From Rhodocollybia butyracea (taxonomy: Eukaryota; Basidiomycota; Agaricomycetes; Agaricales; Omphalotaceae), in the NCBI GenBank assembly GCA_015501585.1, contig JADNRY010000491.1, forward strand, positions 1-44,298: a stretch of 44,298 nt of DNA, given 5' to 3'. Below are positions 10,990 to 21,860 of the stretch, piece by piece. The position numbers were made by a program, and so were the translations under genes. The notes below the pieces were generated by a model. The model was given only the letters and a program-made list of their open reading frames with translations, was not told where the DNA came from and did no database searches. Positions within the stretch are counted from its first letter, which is position 1; every line of letters begins with the position of its first letter.

Positions 10990-11130
10990 TGTAACGGACC
11001 GGTCATTCGGACCGTCCATTCCCGTCGTATATAAGTACTCTAGGTATCGTACTTTGTGTTTTCTTTAGTCTTATTCAAAACCAGCGCTATCCCTGTCATT
11101 TCGAGTGAACTCTTCTGTGACTCCGTCACA
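10990..11130 (+). repeat. 3' LTR (141 bp) of gag-only element
   Basis: Matches 6224-6364 apart from CG-to-CA changes at two sites. TG...CA ends, with the target duplication GTGCT directly after. Confidence 0.9.
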
Positions 11131-11970
11131 GTGCTGGACCGTGACGTCGACCGCAACCTCCACTGCAGGGGCTTCACAACCCCCACTTACTTTTCTGGGG
11201 CTGATCTTTCTCCTACTTCTTTTGTCTTCAGCTCTGCTGACTGGCCCAGCCAAGACAAGCTTCTTCCTAGAAGTACTCAAGCTAGCAATAGAGGACGGCT
11301 GGAACCTTTTTCTCAAGCGACCTCAGTGTCTGATCCTGCCCCTACCAATTCTCACTCAAAGCGAAGGAGGAAAAAGACACGGGACAACTGCACTTCTGCC
11401 TAGTCCCCCGCTTCTGTTGTGCCTGGCAGCAGAAAGCTTTTGACCACTTGTATACTGTCCCACCACCTCCGGAAACCGTTGGTCAAGGCAAAGGATCGAA
11501 ACAATGACAATGTCGGTCTTGCATTGGCCATTTACTGTCTGCATCGCCTGCTAGCCTTGGGTCTTCATATAAAGTCAATGTACCGAAGCCCATTCTGCTT
11601 GAAAACGTGGCACTACTTGAAATAGAAGTACATCATACACAATGAATGGCAGGATCAGAGATAAGATCTCGAACGTCATTGAAAGAAGTTGGGAGCTCGT
11701 ATGGTCAAAGCGGACGATACCGCAACGTTTGCATAATATCCGGGCTGGATCCAGGTATAACAAGAGTATTAAAATTCAGTCAATGATATGCAAAACACTA
11801 TATGTACAAAACAAACAAATACTAGATACTTGAACAGCTAGGAACGCCACACAAGACAAACTTTGATCCCGAAGTCTGAAGCAGTCCTACTTAGTTTTGA
11901 TATACTTGAGCTTGAAAACTTCAAACAGACAAAAAACAACTTACCTTCGAGTTAACTGAAGCGCATGATA
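11131..11970. other. Host flank of the insertion, no gene recognised
   Basis: From 11131 the plus strand has Ser/Pro-rich open frames ending in a basic stretch (SKRRRKKTRDN, about 11358-11390), but no start, splice pattern or family is clear. 11640-11970 is AT-rich and holds nothing recognisable. Confidence 0.35.
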
Positions 11971-14900
11971 TCATGCGCCGATATGAACAAAGTTTACCCA
12001 CCTCTCCAACGTTACTCCCTTCCTTCCTCTCATCTTCTTTGTTGCCTCAGCCAATGCTCTTGCTTGTACTCCAATCTCATTACATCGAGATGGATCCTCT
12101 TTCGAGTTGGAGAATACAGATGAGTAAAAATCCTTCACCATTTCCGGCCCATCTATATCAGCCATTTCCCACATTGTTCCAACCACACTCTGGAAACCAC
12201 AGAATTGCATGGCAGCTGCAAGGTGAATAACTTCATTATGAACACCTCCTGGGGACTGTGCTGCTGTATGGCATGCTGAGAGGAATGCAAAGGTGGCATT
12301 GGGCAGATTCATGCGAATTATGTCCAAGAGAGTGAAACATGAACCCCCAGCTAGTTACGAGTCCTGAATGTAATGAAGGCTCGTCCTTATGGCCGGTTTC
12401 GCGTGGGAATTTATTTCCGATTAGGGTTGATCTTGCCCTAATTTGGGAGAATCGTTTCCCCATATTTAGAAATGTCAAAGTGAGTGTCATGTGACTTTAT
12501 GATTCATTGGCGTGCTCTTTCCTTTGACTCTTGTACTCCCAGTCTGTTGTACTCAAGCCTGAACGTCAAAAGCACCGGTATTTTGCAGAAGTGACAGTAT
12601 TGTTTTACATTTCTTTCCAGATGTACAAGCATAACAAGCTGATGATTCTTGTTTATCCTTATCTCTTTTCATTCTCATGGAACCCTTTACCCGACATCTG
12701 ACGAAAACCTGAACACAAGTACAGGCTTAAAAGGACCAACATCTCAGAGGAGCAAGAGAAGACAGAGGACTCTATAGAAGTTGTTTACCAGCTAATATAT
12801 TTGCAAGCTAGCTGGAACAGCGAAAAGATAATGCGTGTACAGCTGCTATCTAAATGTTAGCGGTTTAACTTGTCAGTGTCCTCAAGTTCCAACAAGATGG
12901 AATGTAGTTATTGACTCCAAGGAACTATTGTCATGCAGTTCATTGTGTGGCCACCTTATTCATTTGAAATCTCTATTTTATAACTAGCATCTCGCAGGAC
13001 TCGTACCTGCCGCGCGCTTGGCGCGGTGGCCCACACTTGCAAGTGGGAAGTAAGAGCTAAAGGGCTCTGTGGGGACTAGTGTACCATGCGAAGCAATATG
13101 GAGCCACTCATGGTCGACAAGGGCATTTCCTAAAGCCTCCTTGGTAGCTGCAGGTCCCTTCACAGATGTAATAGGGATGTGCTTCCGAAATTGTAAAACT
13201 TCATTGATCTCCTCCTTTGTCCTTGGAAGGGATCTATCATACTGGCCAGCCACTAGGAGATGGGGTAGTTGTGCAGAGGACCTGGCAGTGTTGAAGGCAG
13301 TAATGAGAGCAGTAAGTGTAGGGGTGTACGATGAGATGTACAAATCAGGAAGAAACTTATTTGTACCAGGGGAAACAGGGCCTGCTGCATGTAGTGGGAG
13401 TGTTGATAAAATAGATGTTGGGCACCAAAATATTCGGGAATGTTCTGGAATATGGAGCTTCTGAAGTGCAGTGACAACAGGTGATACTACAAGATCCCAT
13501 AGGTCATGTAGAGTTGCCCGAAGAATGTGATTGTACCGTTTTGGAGCAGCTTTGATGTTAGACCTTGCTTCTGTGAGGCGCTGCACAAGAGCTTTTACTT
13601 CTTTGTAAAAACCCCTTGCCATGGGGAGCAATACAAGTGTGCTTTGCTCTATGATGAGTACATCAGATCTATACTTACTGCAATTGACCACAATGACAGG
13701 GCCATATTTTGCAGCAGATCCAAGTTCAGCAAATGATTTTCTGCCCAAAAATGTCTCCAATCCAGGCATTTTACATATCTTCTCAATAATGTCACGTTGA
13801 GCGCGCAAGAGGCAGCGTTTCTCCAACAAGTTACGACCAAATGGATCCCTGCCTACCTCCACCTGAGTCTGGTGGCTGTCAGTCTGAAGGGGGAGGTCTG
13901 CATCATGGTCAACAGAATTTTTTGTTGAGAGCAGCTTGAGGCGATGATTAATGTGCATCAACTCATCAGCCAGGGGTCTATCCATGACCCGAAGCCTGTC
14001 CATAGGTGCCCTCAAACCCCGCAGTTCAGACCAGAGCAGCCCCGCCCTTGTTCTATGATCTCAACCGCTAGGACTATCCGACCCATTTGGATTGCTTGTG
14101 ATGCTGCATCTGAGACAAATTCCGGAAGCTTGACAACAGATGAGAGGTGGTGGTATTGCAATGAAATTACTGGCATCATGGAGAGTGAACGGGAGATCAG
14201 GGAAAGGCCAATGATATATGCATCAAGGCTGAATTGAGCAAGATCATGGTGGGGCTGAGTGAAATATATCCAATATTCTACTGCCAATAGACAGACTGAC
14301 ACTGGAGAATATCTATCCACAGCAGCCTGTTTGACAGCTGAGACAGCCTCTGTAAAATCGGTGCGATGGCCTGTCTGCGTAAACCGATCCCCAAGAGCCA
14401 GGCTGAGGTTGGTGAGTAGATCAGCACGTTTTGGGTAGCCTATAGGGCAGAGGAGAAGTGCACGTCGAGTCAATTTGATAGATTCATTGAGATTGTCAAG
14501 GTGACCTATCGTCTTAAAGCGCCTTCTGAGGCCTTCAGCAAGGTGATTGAGTGAAAAAGCACGGTCGGGGTGGCCACCAGGATAGAGTAGAAGTGCCTCT
14601 CGATTCAACTGAATAGATTCATTGAGATCTTCGAGGCAGCCTGTCTGTGCAAAGCGAGTTCGGAGGCACAGACTGAAGTGGGTAAGTGGAGTGAGACGAT
14701 GCAGATGGCCCACAGGATAGAGTAGAAATACTTCTTGAATTAGTTGAATAGACTCATTTAGATCTTCCAGGTGGCCTGCCTGATGAAAGCGACCCAGGAG
14801 GCCCACACCAAGGCTCAGGAGCGAAGAGGCACGGCATGGGTGGCCCACGGGACGGAGGAGAAGTGCTTCTCGGTTCAATCGAATAAACTCGCTTAGATCT

Positions 14901-15705
14901 TCGAGGTGGCCTGTCTGCCAAAAGCGATTTTGGAGGCACTGACCAAGGCTATTGAGTGGATAAGCACTTTCCGGGTCGCCCACAGGATAAAGTAGAAGGG
15001 CTTCTTGATTCAATTGAATAGCATTGTTGAGATTTTCGGGGCGGCCTGTCCACCGAAAGTGTGCCAAGAGGCCCATCCCGAGCCAGAGGAGTGAGGTAGC
15101 ACGGTCAGGATGGCCCTCAGGACGGAGAAGAAGTAATTCTGCGCTCAAACAAATAAACTCATCGAGATATTTGTGCTGCCCTGCCTGCTCAAAGCAATCC
15201 CAGAGCCCTGATACAAGAAATTGAAGCGAAGAAGCGCGGTCGGGATGGCCCATGGGACAGCTGAGAAGCGCACTCCGTGCAATTGTAACTTTGTCCTCAG
15301 ATGCCTATCATAGTATTCGTCATGCCACGTTGATGGATATATAATTTTCTGTTACGCTCTACTCACCTTCAGCCTAATTTCAGCGAGATTGTCTACTTTG
15401 ACTCCTTTCAGTAAAGAGGCACGATGTGGGTGGTCCATGGGAATAACTTGTAGAAACGCTTCTTGAATCAATGGAAAAGACTCACAAAGATCTTTGATGT
15501 CGCCAGTCTGCCGAAAGTGATTTAGGAGGTTCATACTGAGGTCTTCGGGTGATGAATCATGTTTCGGGTGACCCACAGGGCGGGGGAGAAGTGCTTCTTG
15601 GTTTGATCGAATGGACTGATCAATATCTTCAATGTGGCCTATCTGCATGAAGTGAGTTCCGAGGCTCTGGAGTGAAGAAGCACCTTCTGGGTGTCTAAGC
15701 TTCAA
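11971..15705 (-). pseudogene. TPR-CHAT protein gene with a one-base frameshift
   Basis: Minus-strand exons are 15705-15367, 15295-13037 (one-base frameshift inside) and 12350-11971, giving roughly 990 codons. The N-terminal two thirds is a run of 42-residue-type TPR units of the form ALLLRPVGHPDRASSL...RFxQTGxLEDLNESIQL. The C-terminal third is a CHAT caspase-like protease domain with both expected catalytic residues: His in WLHIASHG and Cys in FLSACHTA. The end VTLERWVNFVHIGA is typical of the family. Intron 15296-15366 (GTGAGT...GAG) joins in frame (EIRLK/DKVTIARSALL). Near 14040 one G is missing from a G run, so EQGRG/LLWSELRGL is split between frames; this is a true lesion or a sequencing error. 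Basidiomycete TPR-CHAT proteins are thought to act as effectors in NLR-like defence or incompatibility systems. Confidence 0.8.
12351..13036 (-). other. CHAT-gene intron enlarged by a TA-flanked inverted-repeat element
   Basis: The CHAT frame breaks after SSYFPLA and resumes as GGSCFTLLDIIRMNLP. A GTGTGG donor at 13036 and a TAG acceptor at 12351 give an in-frame join. Inside lies an element from 12358 to 13003 (646 bp) whose ends are perfect 9-bp inverted repeats (CGAGTCCTG / CAGGACTCG), each bordered by TA as in Tc1/mariner insertions. Without it the intron would be 38 bp, close to the 39-40 bp introns seen elsewhere here. The element has no coding capacity. The short inverted repeat makes the identification moderate rather than firm. 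Confidence 0.5.
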
Positions 15706-15985
15706 GGTCGCCTAGTGAAATCTCGGGTGCGCGCGGTACTGGATTATGTACAGAACCGTCGGGATCACCATCATGGAGAGACTTTCTGTAGTCTTTAACG
15801 CAAGGCCTTCGTAGCGTGGCGCCGATGTCTCTATCTAAAAGTAACCGTGTGCTTATCTCCCAAATAATGGCCTTTCCTACTCACGCTATAGTGCAGGTGA
15901 CGCGATTGTCCACCTTGTCTTCCGTATGTACAGCTGTTCTCTCAGGCAACACGGAATGCTGGTCGGAGCGATGGTGCCTCAGGAA
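15706..15985 (-). pseudogene. Probable 5' exons of the TPR-CHAT gene
   Basis: On the minus strand, coding-like sequence (HTEDKVDNRVTCTIA, an intron GTGAGT...ATAG, then DIGATLRRPCVKDYRKSLHDG and APEISLGDLEA) leads to a stop immediately before the first TPR frame. It could be the N-terminal domain, separated from the TPRs by a frameshift or an intron I could not place. Its resemblance to the end of a C2-like domain is only an impression. Confidence 0.35.
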
Positions 15986-16360
15986 TGGGATTCCATTCTC
16001 TTAAGGTAATCAACTTTATTACTGATATGTGTACTTTAAGAACATTCTAAGTACTTAAAGATACTACTTAAGGACGCTACTTAAAGACTACAAAATACTT
16101 AAGAATACAAAATTGTTTGGGAACTATCTGGAGTTGGGGTTACACACAAAGACAAATTCTTAAGAATTGTCTTAAAAACTCACCAGAACACGAGAATGGA
16201 AAGGTTCATGCAAAGACAAGGACCTTAAGGAATGTTTAAGAAGGGTATTTCTTAAGAATGGTCTTAAAACACACCAGTGAGAATGGAAGGGTAGCAGGGA
16301 TCTTAAGGGCCTTATTAAGAACAAGTTCTTAAGATGATTTTAATGACTTACCGAGTATCT
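15986..16360. repeat. CTTAAG-rich repeat cluster (left)
   Basis: About fourteen CTTAA/TTAAG motifs occur in roughly 340 bp, many as full CTTAAG. A second cluster lies at 23515-23765. No coding sequence is present. Confidence 0.55.
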
Positions 16361-17173
16361 CATCACTTATCCTCCTTCTCACTGTTATTCTCTCTTTTAC
16401 TACTCTCGCCTCTATCCCCTGAGAGTATGCGATAAGGGCTTTGCCTCTGCCCTCTTCCGACTCTGGATCCAACCGCAAGTTCCAAATCCAGCCAGAGAGT
16501 ATTGAGCCTTGACCAAGTGTTGCAAATCCTTGATTGATTAGCGCAGATTGAATCCTGACTTGTGGCGTGTTGTTTTCTTTGGAAGTTCGGGAGAGGGTGG
16601 CAGATGATGTTTCAATGACAAGGAGAATGAGAAGGGAACAACAGAACGCTTGCCGTCACAGGAAATAAGAGACATATTGTGTAGCACTGGCACAGAGTTG
16701 TACACGGTAGTCTGGACTCTGCACCATACACGATTTGTGAGTTGAAAGTCTAATACCCAAGTATACAGACAGGCTTCCACACCAAGTGGAAACCAGGATC
16801 TACTAGTGGCGGTCAGTGGAGGATAGAGGTGATGGGATCCAACAACGGTCGCTGGTTGTTCAAGGAAAGAAAGAGACAAAGTGGTGTTAGCGCCCATTTC
16901 TATCAAACACGTGATGAGGCCAAAGCAGGTTTTACGATGGCATTGGTCGTTATTATTTAAATACTACAAGGTCCTGGCAAAGGGTCAAAGCACCGCTTGT
17001 AAGTTGTTGTCAACAAAACAATAGAGTTATTATTATTCTAAATACAAAAAGGAAAATTGATACGGAAAACATGGATACAATCAAAACAAGATAGATACTA
17101 CTAAGTACTAGTAGAGCAGGTTTAGTAGATAGTACACTCGGTTCTTCAACTGTACAGTTTAATTCATACTCTT
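16361..17173. other. Non-coding flank left of the copia element
   Basis: A minus-strand open frame at 16538-16906 has no recognisable motif. The rest is AT-rich. The last five bases, CTCTT (17169-17173), are the copia target duplication. Confidence 0.4.
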
Positions 17174-17446
17174 TGTAGAAAATCTGAACCTAATTAGTGT
17201 ACCGTAAGTCACTCAGTCGATGTGGTATTTCGACTGAATTAGATACCTAATTAGTGTACCGTAAGTCACTATGAGGTATCGTTAGTTTGTATATCTAGAG
17301 ATTAGTAGAAAGATATGCTCACCTCAGTTGATGTGGTATTTCGACTGAGGTGTGCTGGCGGCGCCTAAGTAATATATATAGTAAAGGAAAAAGTAACGTG
17401 ATTGTTATTCGAGATAAGTGTTCGAGGTGTTTGATAGATACCAACA
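17174..17446 (-). repeat. 3' LTR of the copia element
   Basis: 273 bp. It contains two direct copies of a 25-bp unit beginning CCTAATTAGTGTACC, and two short inverted repeats around GATGTGGTATT. It differs from 22550-22822 at five bases, all explained by CpG transitions. Confidence 0.92.
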
Positions 17447-17453
17447 CTCCTCC

Positions 17454-18977
17454 TCACCGAGACACATCTCCTCCTTGCGTGGAATCGTCGGGTCGGAGTC
17501 CCATCATACCTCGTAAGTATTGGAATGTTTTTGTTGGCAGAGCTTTTGTGAAGGCATCTGCAACATTCTGGGATGTATGTACATAAGACATTTTGAGTTC
17601 TTTGGATTGTACATGTTCACGTAGGAAATGGTACTTGATGTCAACGTGTTTCACCTGGTAGTGCAGTGCGGGATCTTCCGATAGGACAATGGTGGCGTTA
17701 TTGTCACATAAGAGTGGAGTTGGCTCCTCCTGTTGTATGCCGATCCCTAGGAGTAGTGCCCTGAGCCATATAGCTTCTTTTGCTGATTCATACCCAGCCA
17801 TATACTCTGCTTCACATGAGGAAGCTGCCACAGTCTTCTGTTTCCGTGCTGCCCATGAGATGAGGCCTGACCCTAAGGAGAAACAATAGCCACCAATACT
17901 ACGCCGGGTGTCAAGGCAGTTGGCCCAATCGGAGTCGGTATGGCCAAGTAGTTTTAGCATTATTCCAACACCGCCAAGGAATAATTTAAAACCTCGGGTC
18001 CCTTTCAGGTAGCGAACAACGCGGACTGCGGCGTTCCAATGGACCCAAGAGTACGAGGAAAGGAATTGGGACAGTTGTTGGACAGCGTATGCAATGTCTG
18101 GTCTAGTACCAATGGCTAGGTATATTAGACTGCCTACGAGGGCAGAGTATGGGAGATTTCTGAGCTGTTGTAAGTCATCTTCAGACATGGAATTTAGATC
18201 GGGTTTTCGGAGTTTCAGGCCTGCATCCATTGGAGTGTCAACAGGGTAGGCATCCATTTGTCCAAATTGCACGATGATACGATCTATTAGTGCCATTTGG
18301 GATAGTGCAACTGTCCTGTTACCTCGGTTCCGTGAAATCGCAATACCAACACAGAATCTTGCATCACCAAGGGCTGAAATTGTCCACTTCTGCTTCATCT
18401 CCTCCTTAAACCTCTCATTCTCTTCTGTGGTGTCTGCTATGGTCAAGAAATCGTCAACGTGAACAGCAGTAATAATTATTCTGGTAGGCGATTTTCGGTA
18501 GTAGATGCATGACTCGCAGCTTAACCGGGTAAAGCCCCATTCCAGCATTGCATCGTTCAGCGTTTGGTTCCAGATACGCCCTGCTTGCTTCATCCCATAC
18601 AGCCCGTGCTGCAACATCCAGACATGATCTTCTTTGCCAGGTTCTTCAAAACCATTTGGCTGTTCCATGTATTGAATTTCGTCATCTGGGAGAAGGCCAT
18701 AGAGGAATGCTGTTTTGACGTCGATTTGTTGTGCATCCCAGTCAAGGCTGGCTGCCAGATGTAATAATACTCTCCAAGATTCCATGCGTGCTGTTGGTGA
18801 GGTTGTTTTTGTATAATCACGTCCGTATATCTGTTCGAAACCTTTGAACACTAGGCGGACTTTAAACCGAGTTACCACTCCATTTTCATCTCGTTTTTTC
18901 TTAAGGACAGGATGGCCTTTTCGGATTTTACACCCCTTTGGAACCTCAGACCGAGGTATGAGTTTATACACCCCCAT
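17454..18977 (-). CDS. Copia reverse transcriptase and RNase H
   Basis: 507 open codons. RT blocks are VYKLIPRSEVPKG, ARMESWRVLLHLAASLDW, QIDVKTAFLYG, GLYGMKQAGRIWN and the catalytic VHVDDF (the copia form of YxDD). The connection has IGTRPDIAYAVQQLSQF. RNase H shows DSDWANCLDTRRSIGGYCF, SSCEAEYMAG and VKHVDIKYHFLRE. It is separated from the integrase frame by one TGA codon at 18981-18983 in the same frame, so the full Pol was originally continuous. Confidence 0.9.
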   Translation of the reverse strand: MGVYKLIPRSEVPKGCKIRKGHPVLKKKRDENGVVTRFKVRLVFKGFEQIYGRDYTKTTSPTARMESWRVLLHLAASLDWDAQQIDVKTAFLYGLLPDDEIQYMEQPNGFEEPGKEDHVWMLQHGLYGMKQAGRIWNQTLNDAMLEWGFTRLSCESCIYYRKSPTRIIITAVHVDDFLTIADTTEENERFKEEMKQKWTISALGDARFCVGIAISRNRGNRTVALSQMALIDRIIVQFGQMDAYPVDTPMDAGLKLRKPDLNSMSEDDLQQLRNLPYSALVGSLIYLAIGTRPDIAYAVQQLSQFLSSYSWVHWNAAVRVVRYLKGTRGFKLFLGGVGIMLKLLGHTDSDWANCLDTRRSIGGYCFSLGSGLISWAARKQKTVAASSCEAEYMAGYESAKEAIWLRALLLGIGIQQEEPTPLLCDNNATIVLSEDPALHYQVKHVDIKYHFLREHVQSKELKMSYVHTSQNVADAFTKALPTKTFQYLRGMMGLRPDDSTQGGDVSR

Positions 18978-18980
18978 GTC

Positions 18981-20550
18981 TCAAAGAGACTGCAGCTCAT
19001 CTCTGTAGGCAGCTGTCCACTGCTGTGTATCAGTACTTGACATAGCTTCAGCCCATGTCTTGGGCTCGTCATCAAAATCGGAGTTTCCCTCACTCTCCAG
19101 TATCACTGAAAGGACCTCTTCAAGCTTCTGTGCCTCGTCCCATTGTTCTCCGGGATTGTCACCAAGCTCTTGGCGAGCCATCGCGTCTTCCGCAGCTTGA
19201 TCTATTTCTGGGATGGCATCACGTAGTGCTTGGACGAGATTTTTGCGCTGTTCTCTGGCTTCTTTGGTACGCTGCGCGCTCTCCTTGGACTGTTTGACGG
19301 CGTTCTGAACGCGATTTCTGTTCTTTTCATTGATATCTGGCAGCTTTTCAATCCTAGATGAACGCCGAGGCTGTGGAGGAATTATTGGTTCAGGTGGGAG
19401 TATCTCGTCGTTGTCATCCATGTCTTCAACTGAAGGCTGTTGGCTAGGTTTGGCTGTGGTCTCTTTTGGAGGTTCAGTATTTTTGAGCCGGGGTTCTATA
19501 GGGAGCTGAAAGCTCTCAATGAAGTCGACATGATAAGAAGTGAAGACTCGTTTGGATTCACGGTGATAGCAGCGGTAGGCTTTTGATTGTAGTTCATAGC
19601 CGATCAATATACATTCCAGTGAACGCTCATAGATTTTTGGATTGTGTTTATTCTGGATGAGTATGAAAGCTTTACATCCAATCTCACGTAGGTATGAGAG
19701 ATCAGGTTTCTTCTTGTGCCAGAGCTCGTAGGGTGTCTGTCCATTCAGTGAACGGGTTGTTGTTTTTGCTTGTAGGTGAGACGCGGTTAGGTAGAACTCA
19801 TCCCATAGATTAGCGGGGCAGTCAGAGTCAATACGCATTGTTCGTGCCTTGTTCATGAGAGTACGATGCATTCGTTCTACCTTCCCTATGTGCGCGGATG
19901 TGTAGGGGGCAGTAAACTGTTGTTGCGTGCCTCTGGTTTTAAGCCAGTCCCGCATTTTATCAGACTTCAGTTCTCCATTATCGGTTCGGTATATTCCAAC
20001 CTTGAGACCGGTTTCTAGTTCATGGGCTCGTTCCCATGCTTGGAGTTCATCGAATGCATCATCTTTATTTACGAGGGGAATTGTCCATGGATAACTAGTG
20101 TAGTCATCGACAATGTTCATGATGTAGTTATTTCCCGTACGCGAACGAACAGCCTCTGGTCCCAATAAGTCTACCCATACTTTCTCTAGACATCTCGTAG
20201 CTCTGTGCCCTTCTTCCCGTTTCTTTGGTACCGGAGTTTTTGTCTGTTTACCAAGAACACATGATTGGCATTTGGGAGGGGCAGAGGAGAGGTCGATGGG
20301 CATACCTTTTACCATGTCCTTCTGGGACATATCGTAAACAGCCTGGTAATTAGCATGACCAAGGCGTCTATGCCATGTCTCCAGACTAGGAGTTTGTTTA
20401 GTGACAAATGCGTGTTCGAACTCGGCAGAGTTCAAGTTGAGAGTATATAGGTGGCGAGTAGATGAGAGTGTGCCACGGGCGATTATGGCGCCAGTATTGT
20501 TCCTTGAAATCCAACATGACTCTTTGTCGAAGTGGGCTGTAACGTTAGAA
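18981..20550 (-). pseudogene. Copia integrase region
   Basis: The open frame spans 20435-18981, and coding similarity continues upstream to the MITE. The HHCC zinc domain is WHRRLGHANYQAV...CQSCVLG. The catalytic triad is D in KVWVDLLGP, D in YRTDNGEL and E in HIGKVERMHRTL. A domain with SLECILIGYE...YRCYHRESKRVF and a long linker rich in Glu, Arg and Pro follow. The frame ends at a TGA just before the RT start. One Arg codon CGA changed to TGA would explain it (LQSL-stop-DMGVYKL). Confidence 0.88.
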
Positions 20551-21860
20551 TGTTTGGCCAGTGCGCTAACTGATACAAGCCGTACCGTTGACTCGGGGAT
20601 GTATAAACAGTCATGAAGGATAAGGTAGGTTCCGCGGCCTGTTCAAAGTTTGATGTCACCAACTCCACGAGCCGCAATACATCAGGAAAAGCTGTTTTTG
20701 CCTAGGTGACCCCAGAGTGGCCTAAAGCAAACTAGGTGACCTATGAATCCTATGGCATCCTAGGAATTTGGGCTGGTCCCTTGCCAGTCAAGGCTCTTGA
20801 GGATTCCCTAGGGTATCCTAGGCAGACCCAGGGCAAGCCTAGGTTTGCCCAGGTTTGCCCAGGTGTTCCCCAGGTGTTCCCCAGGAGCACCTGGGAAAAC
20901 CTGGGCAAACCTAGGCTTGCCTAGGAAATCCTCAAGAGCCTTGACTGGCAAGGGATGAGCCCAAATTCCTAGGATGCCATAGGATTCATAGGTCACCTAG
21001 TTTGCTTTAGGCCACTCTGAGGTCACCTAGGCAAAAACAGCTTTTCCTGATGTAGATGAGCCACCTATGCCTTTGACAAATCTAGGGGGAATAGGATGTA
21101 GAGTGAGGAAGTCGTTCCGTTCTGGCGTGATATGTACAGTTGCACCAGTGTCACATAGAAAAGGTGATTCAGTGGTTGGGAGTCTGGTGCGAGCTGATTG
21201 GTCTGGCGGGGATAGCACAACAGCGGCAATATCAATATCTCTCCTCCTCTCGCTCCAATTTACGGTAGCCTTCAAATCTTCAAATGCCAGCCATCCCTCG
21301 TATTCAACCCTACCAGGGTCAGTTGTGTCGAATATATCATTAACACAGTCAGAGGCTAGGCCAGCAAACTCTGGACGGTTTGGAGGGGCAGGGGTGGATT
21401 GACTACCCTGTGGTACGTTCCCGAGAACAGTGTTGGTACTGAGATCTATGAGTTATGCATGTCCGGATGATTTGTCCGTAATGATTGAGAGGTTTGACTT
21501 CGAGTCTGGTGACTTGATGGAGTTATTGGTTGAGCTTTTTCCATTGCGATCTCGAGCGCGCACAGCTCTGGACTCGTCAATTGACTTTCCTGCCATCCCT
21601 CCTCCTGGTGAGACACAGTATTCAAACTGGTGTTGCTCGGGCCGTGGACAGTGAGGATTTGTACAACGTACCCGTGGTTTCGATGTCTTGGAATCGGTTA
21701 ATCTCGATCCATGTGCCACAAGAGCAATGTCATTTATTTTTCCATCAGCATCAGCTAAGGATTGGGCAGTGTCAAGAGCAACATTTATGTCAGATGAGGT
21801 ATATGTAGGTTTTCCTGATGAATTGGGTTTGGATTTAGCTAGATCCTGTGCGACTAGTCC
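20551..21860 (-). pseudogene. Copia protease and Gag zinc region, interrupted by a MITE
   Basis: Upstream to downstream on the minus strand: a Cys/His cluster (RCTNPHCPRPEQHQFEYC), a stop at 21453-21455, and a protease active site FLCDTGATVHITPE (about 21140). The frame then breaks at GIGGSS because of an inserted palindromic element (20680-21052). Removing the insert joins GGSS to IAARGVGDIKL, a stop (20643-20645, TGA where Arg is likely) and TGRGTYLILHDCLYIPEST, the usual protease-to-integrase bridge. A TGA at 21861-21863 separates this part from the main gag frame. Confidence 0.8.
20680..21052. mobile_element. 373-bp palindromic MITE inside copia pol
   Basis: Both ends read CATCAGGAAAAGCTGTTTTT inward and are bordered by TA. 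The inverted repeats extend through almost the whole element (for example CCTATGGCATCCTAGGAATT at 20751 and its complement near 20980), so it would fold into one long hairpin. The centre is rich in CCTAGG and CCCAGG words. Removing it together with one TA restores the copia reading frame. TA duplication suggests Tc1/mariner-type mobilisation. Confidence 0.8.

Larger units (their letters stand above)
6224..11130 (+). mobile_element. 4.9-kb gag-only LTR retroelement, probably non-autonomous
   Basis: Two direct repeats of 141 bp, each starting TG and ending CA, flank 4.6 kb and are bordered by a perfect GTGCT duplication. Internally there is a gag region with a CCHC knuckle and a second ORF of unknown nature. 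I see no protease, reverse transcriptase, RNase H or integrase motif in any frame. A purine run AGGAGGG at 10979-10985 precedes the 3' LTR as a candidate polypurine tract. No TGG-type primer binding site follows the 5' LTR, where the sequence begins with a T run. The LTRs differ at only two positions, both CpG transitions, so insertion is recent. The gag frame is nevertheless broken in several places and contains a MITE, so it presumably relies on proteins made by another element. Confidence 0.88.

Noticed and set aside
12958..13060. Possible tRNA-like or SINE sequence (GCAGG-TACGAGT-CCTGC on the minus strand)
   Set aside because: It has a T-arm-like stem, but no acceptor or anticodon arm could be built. 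The same bases are better explained as the end of the TA-flanked inverted-repeat element.
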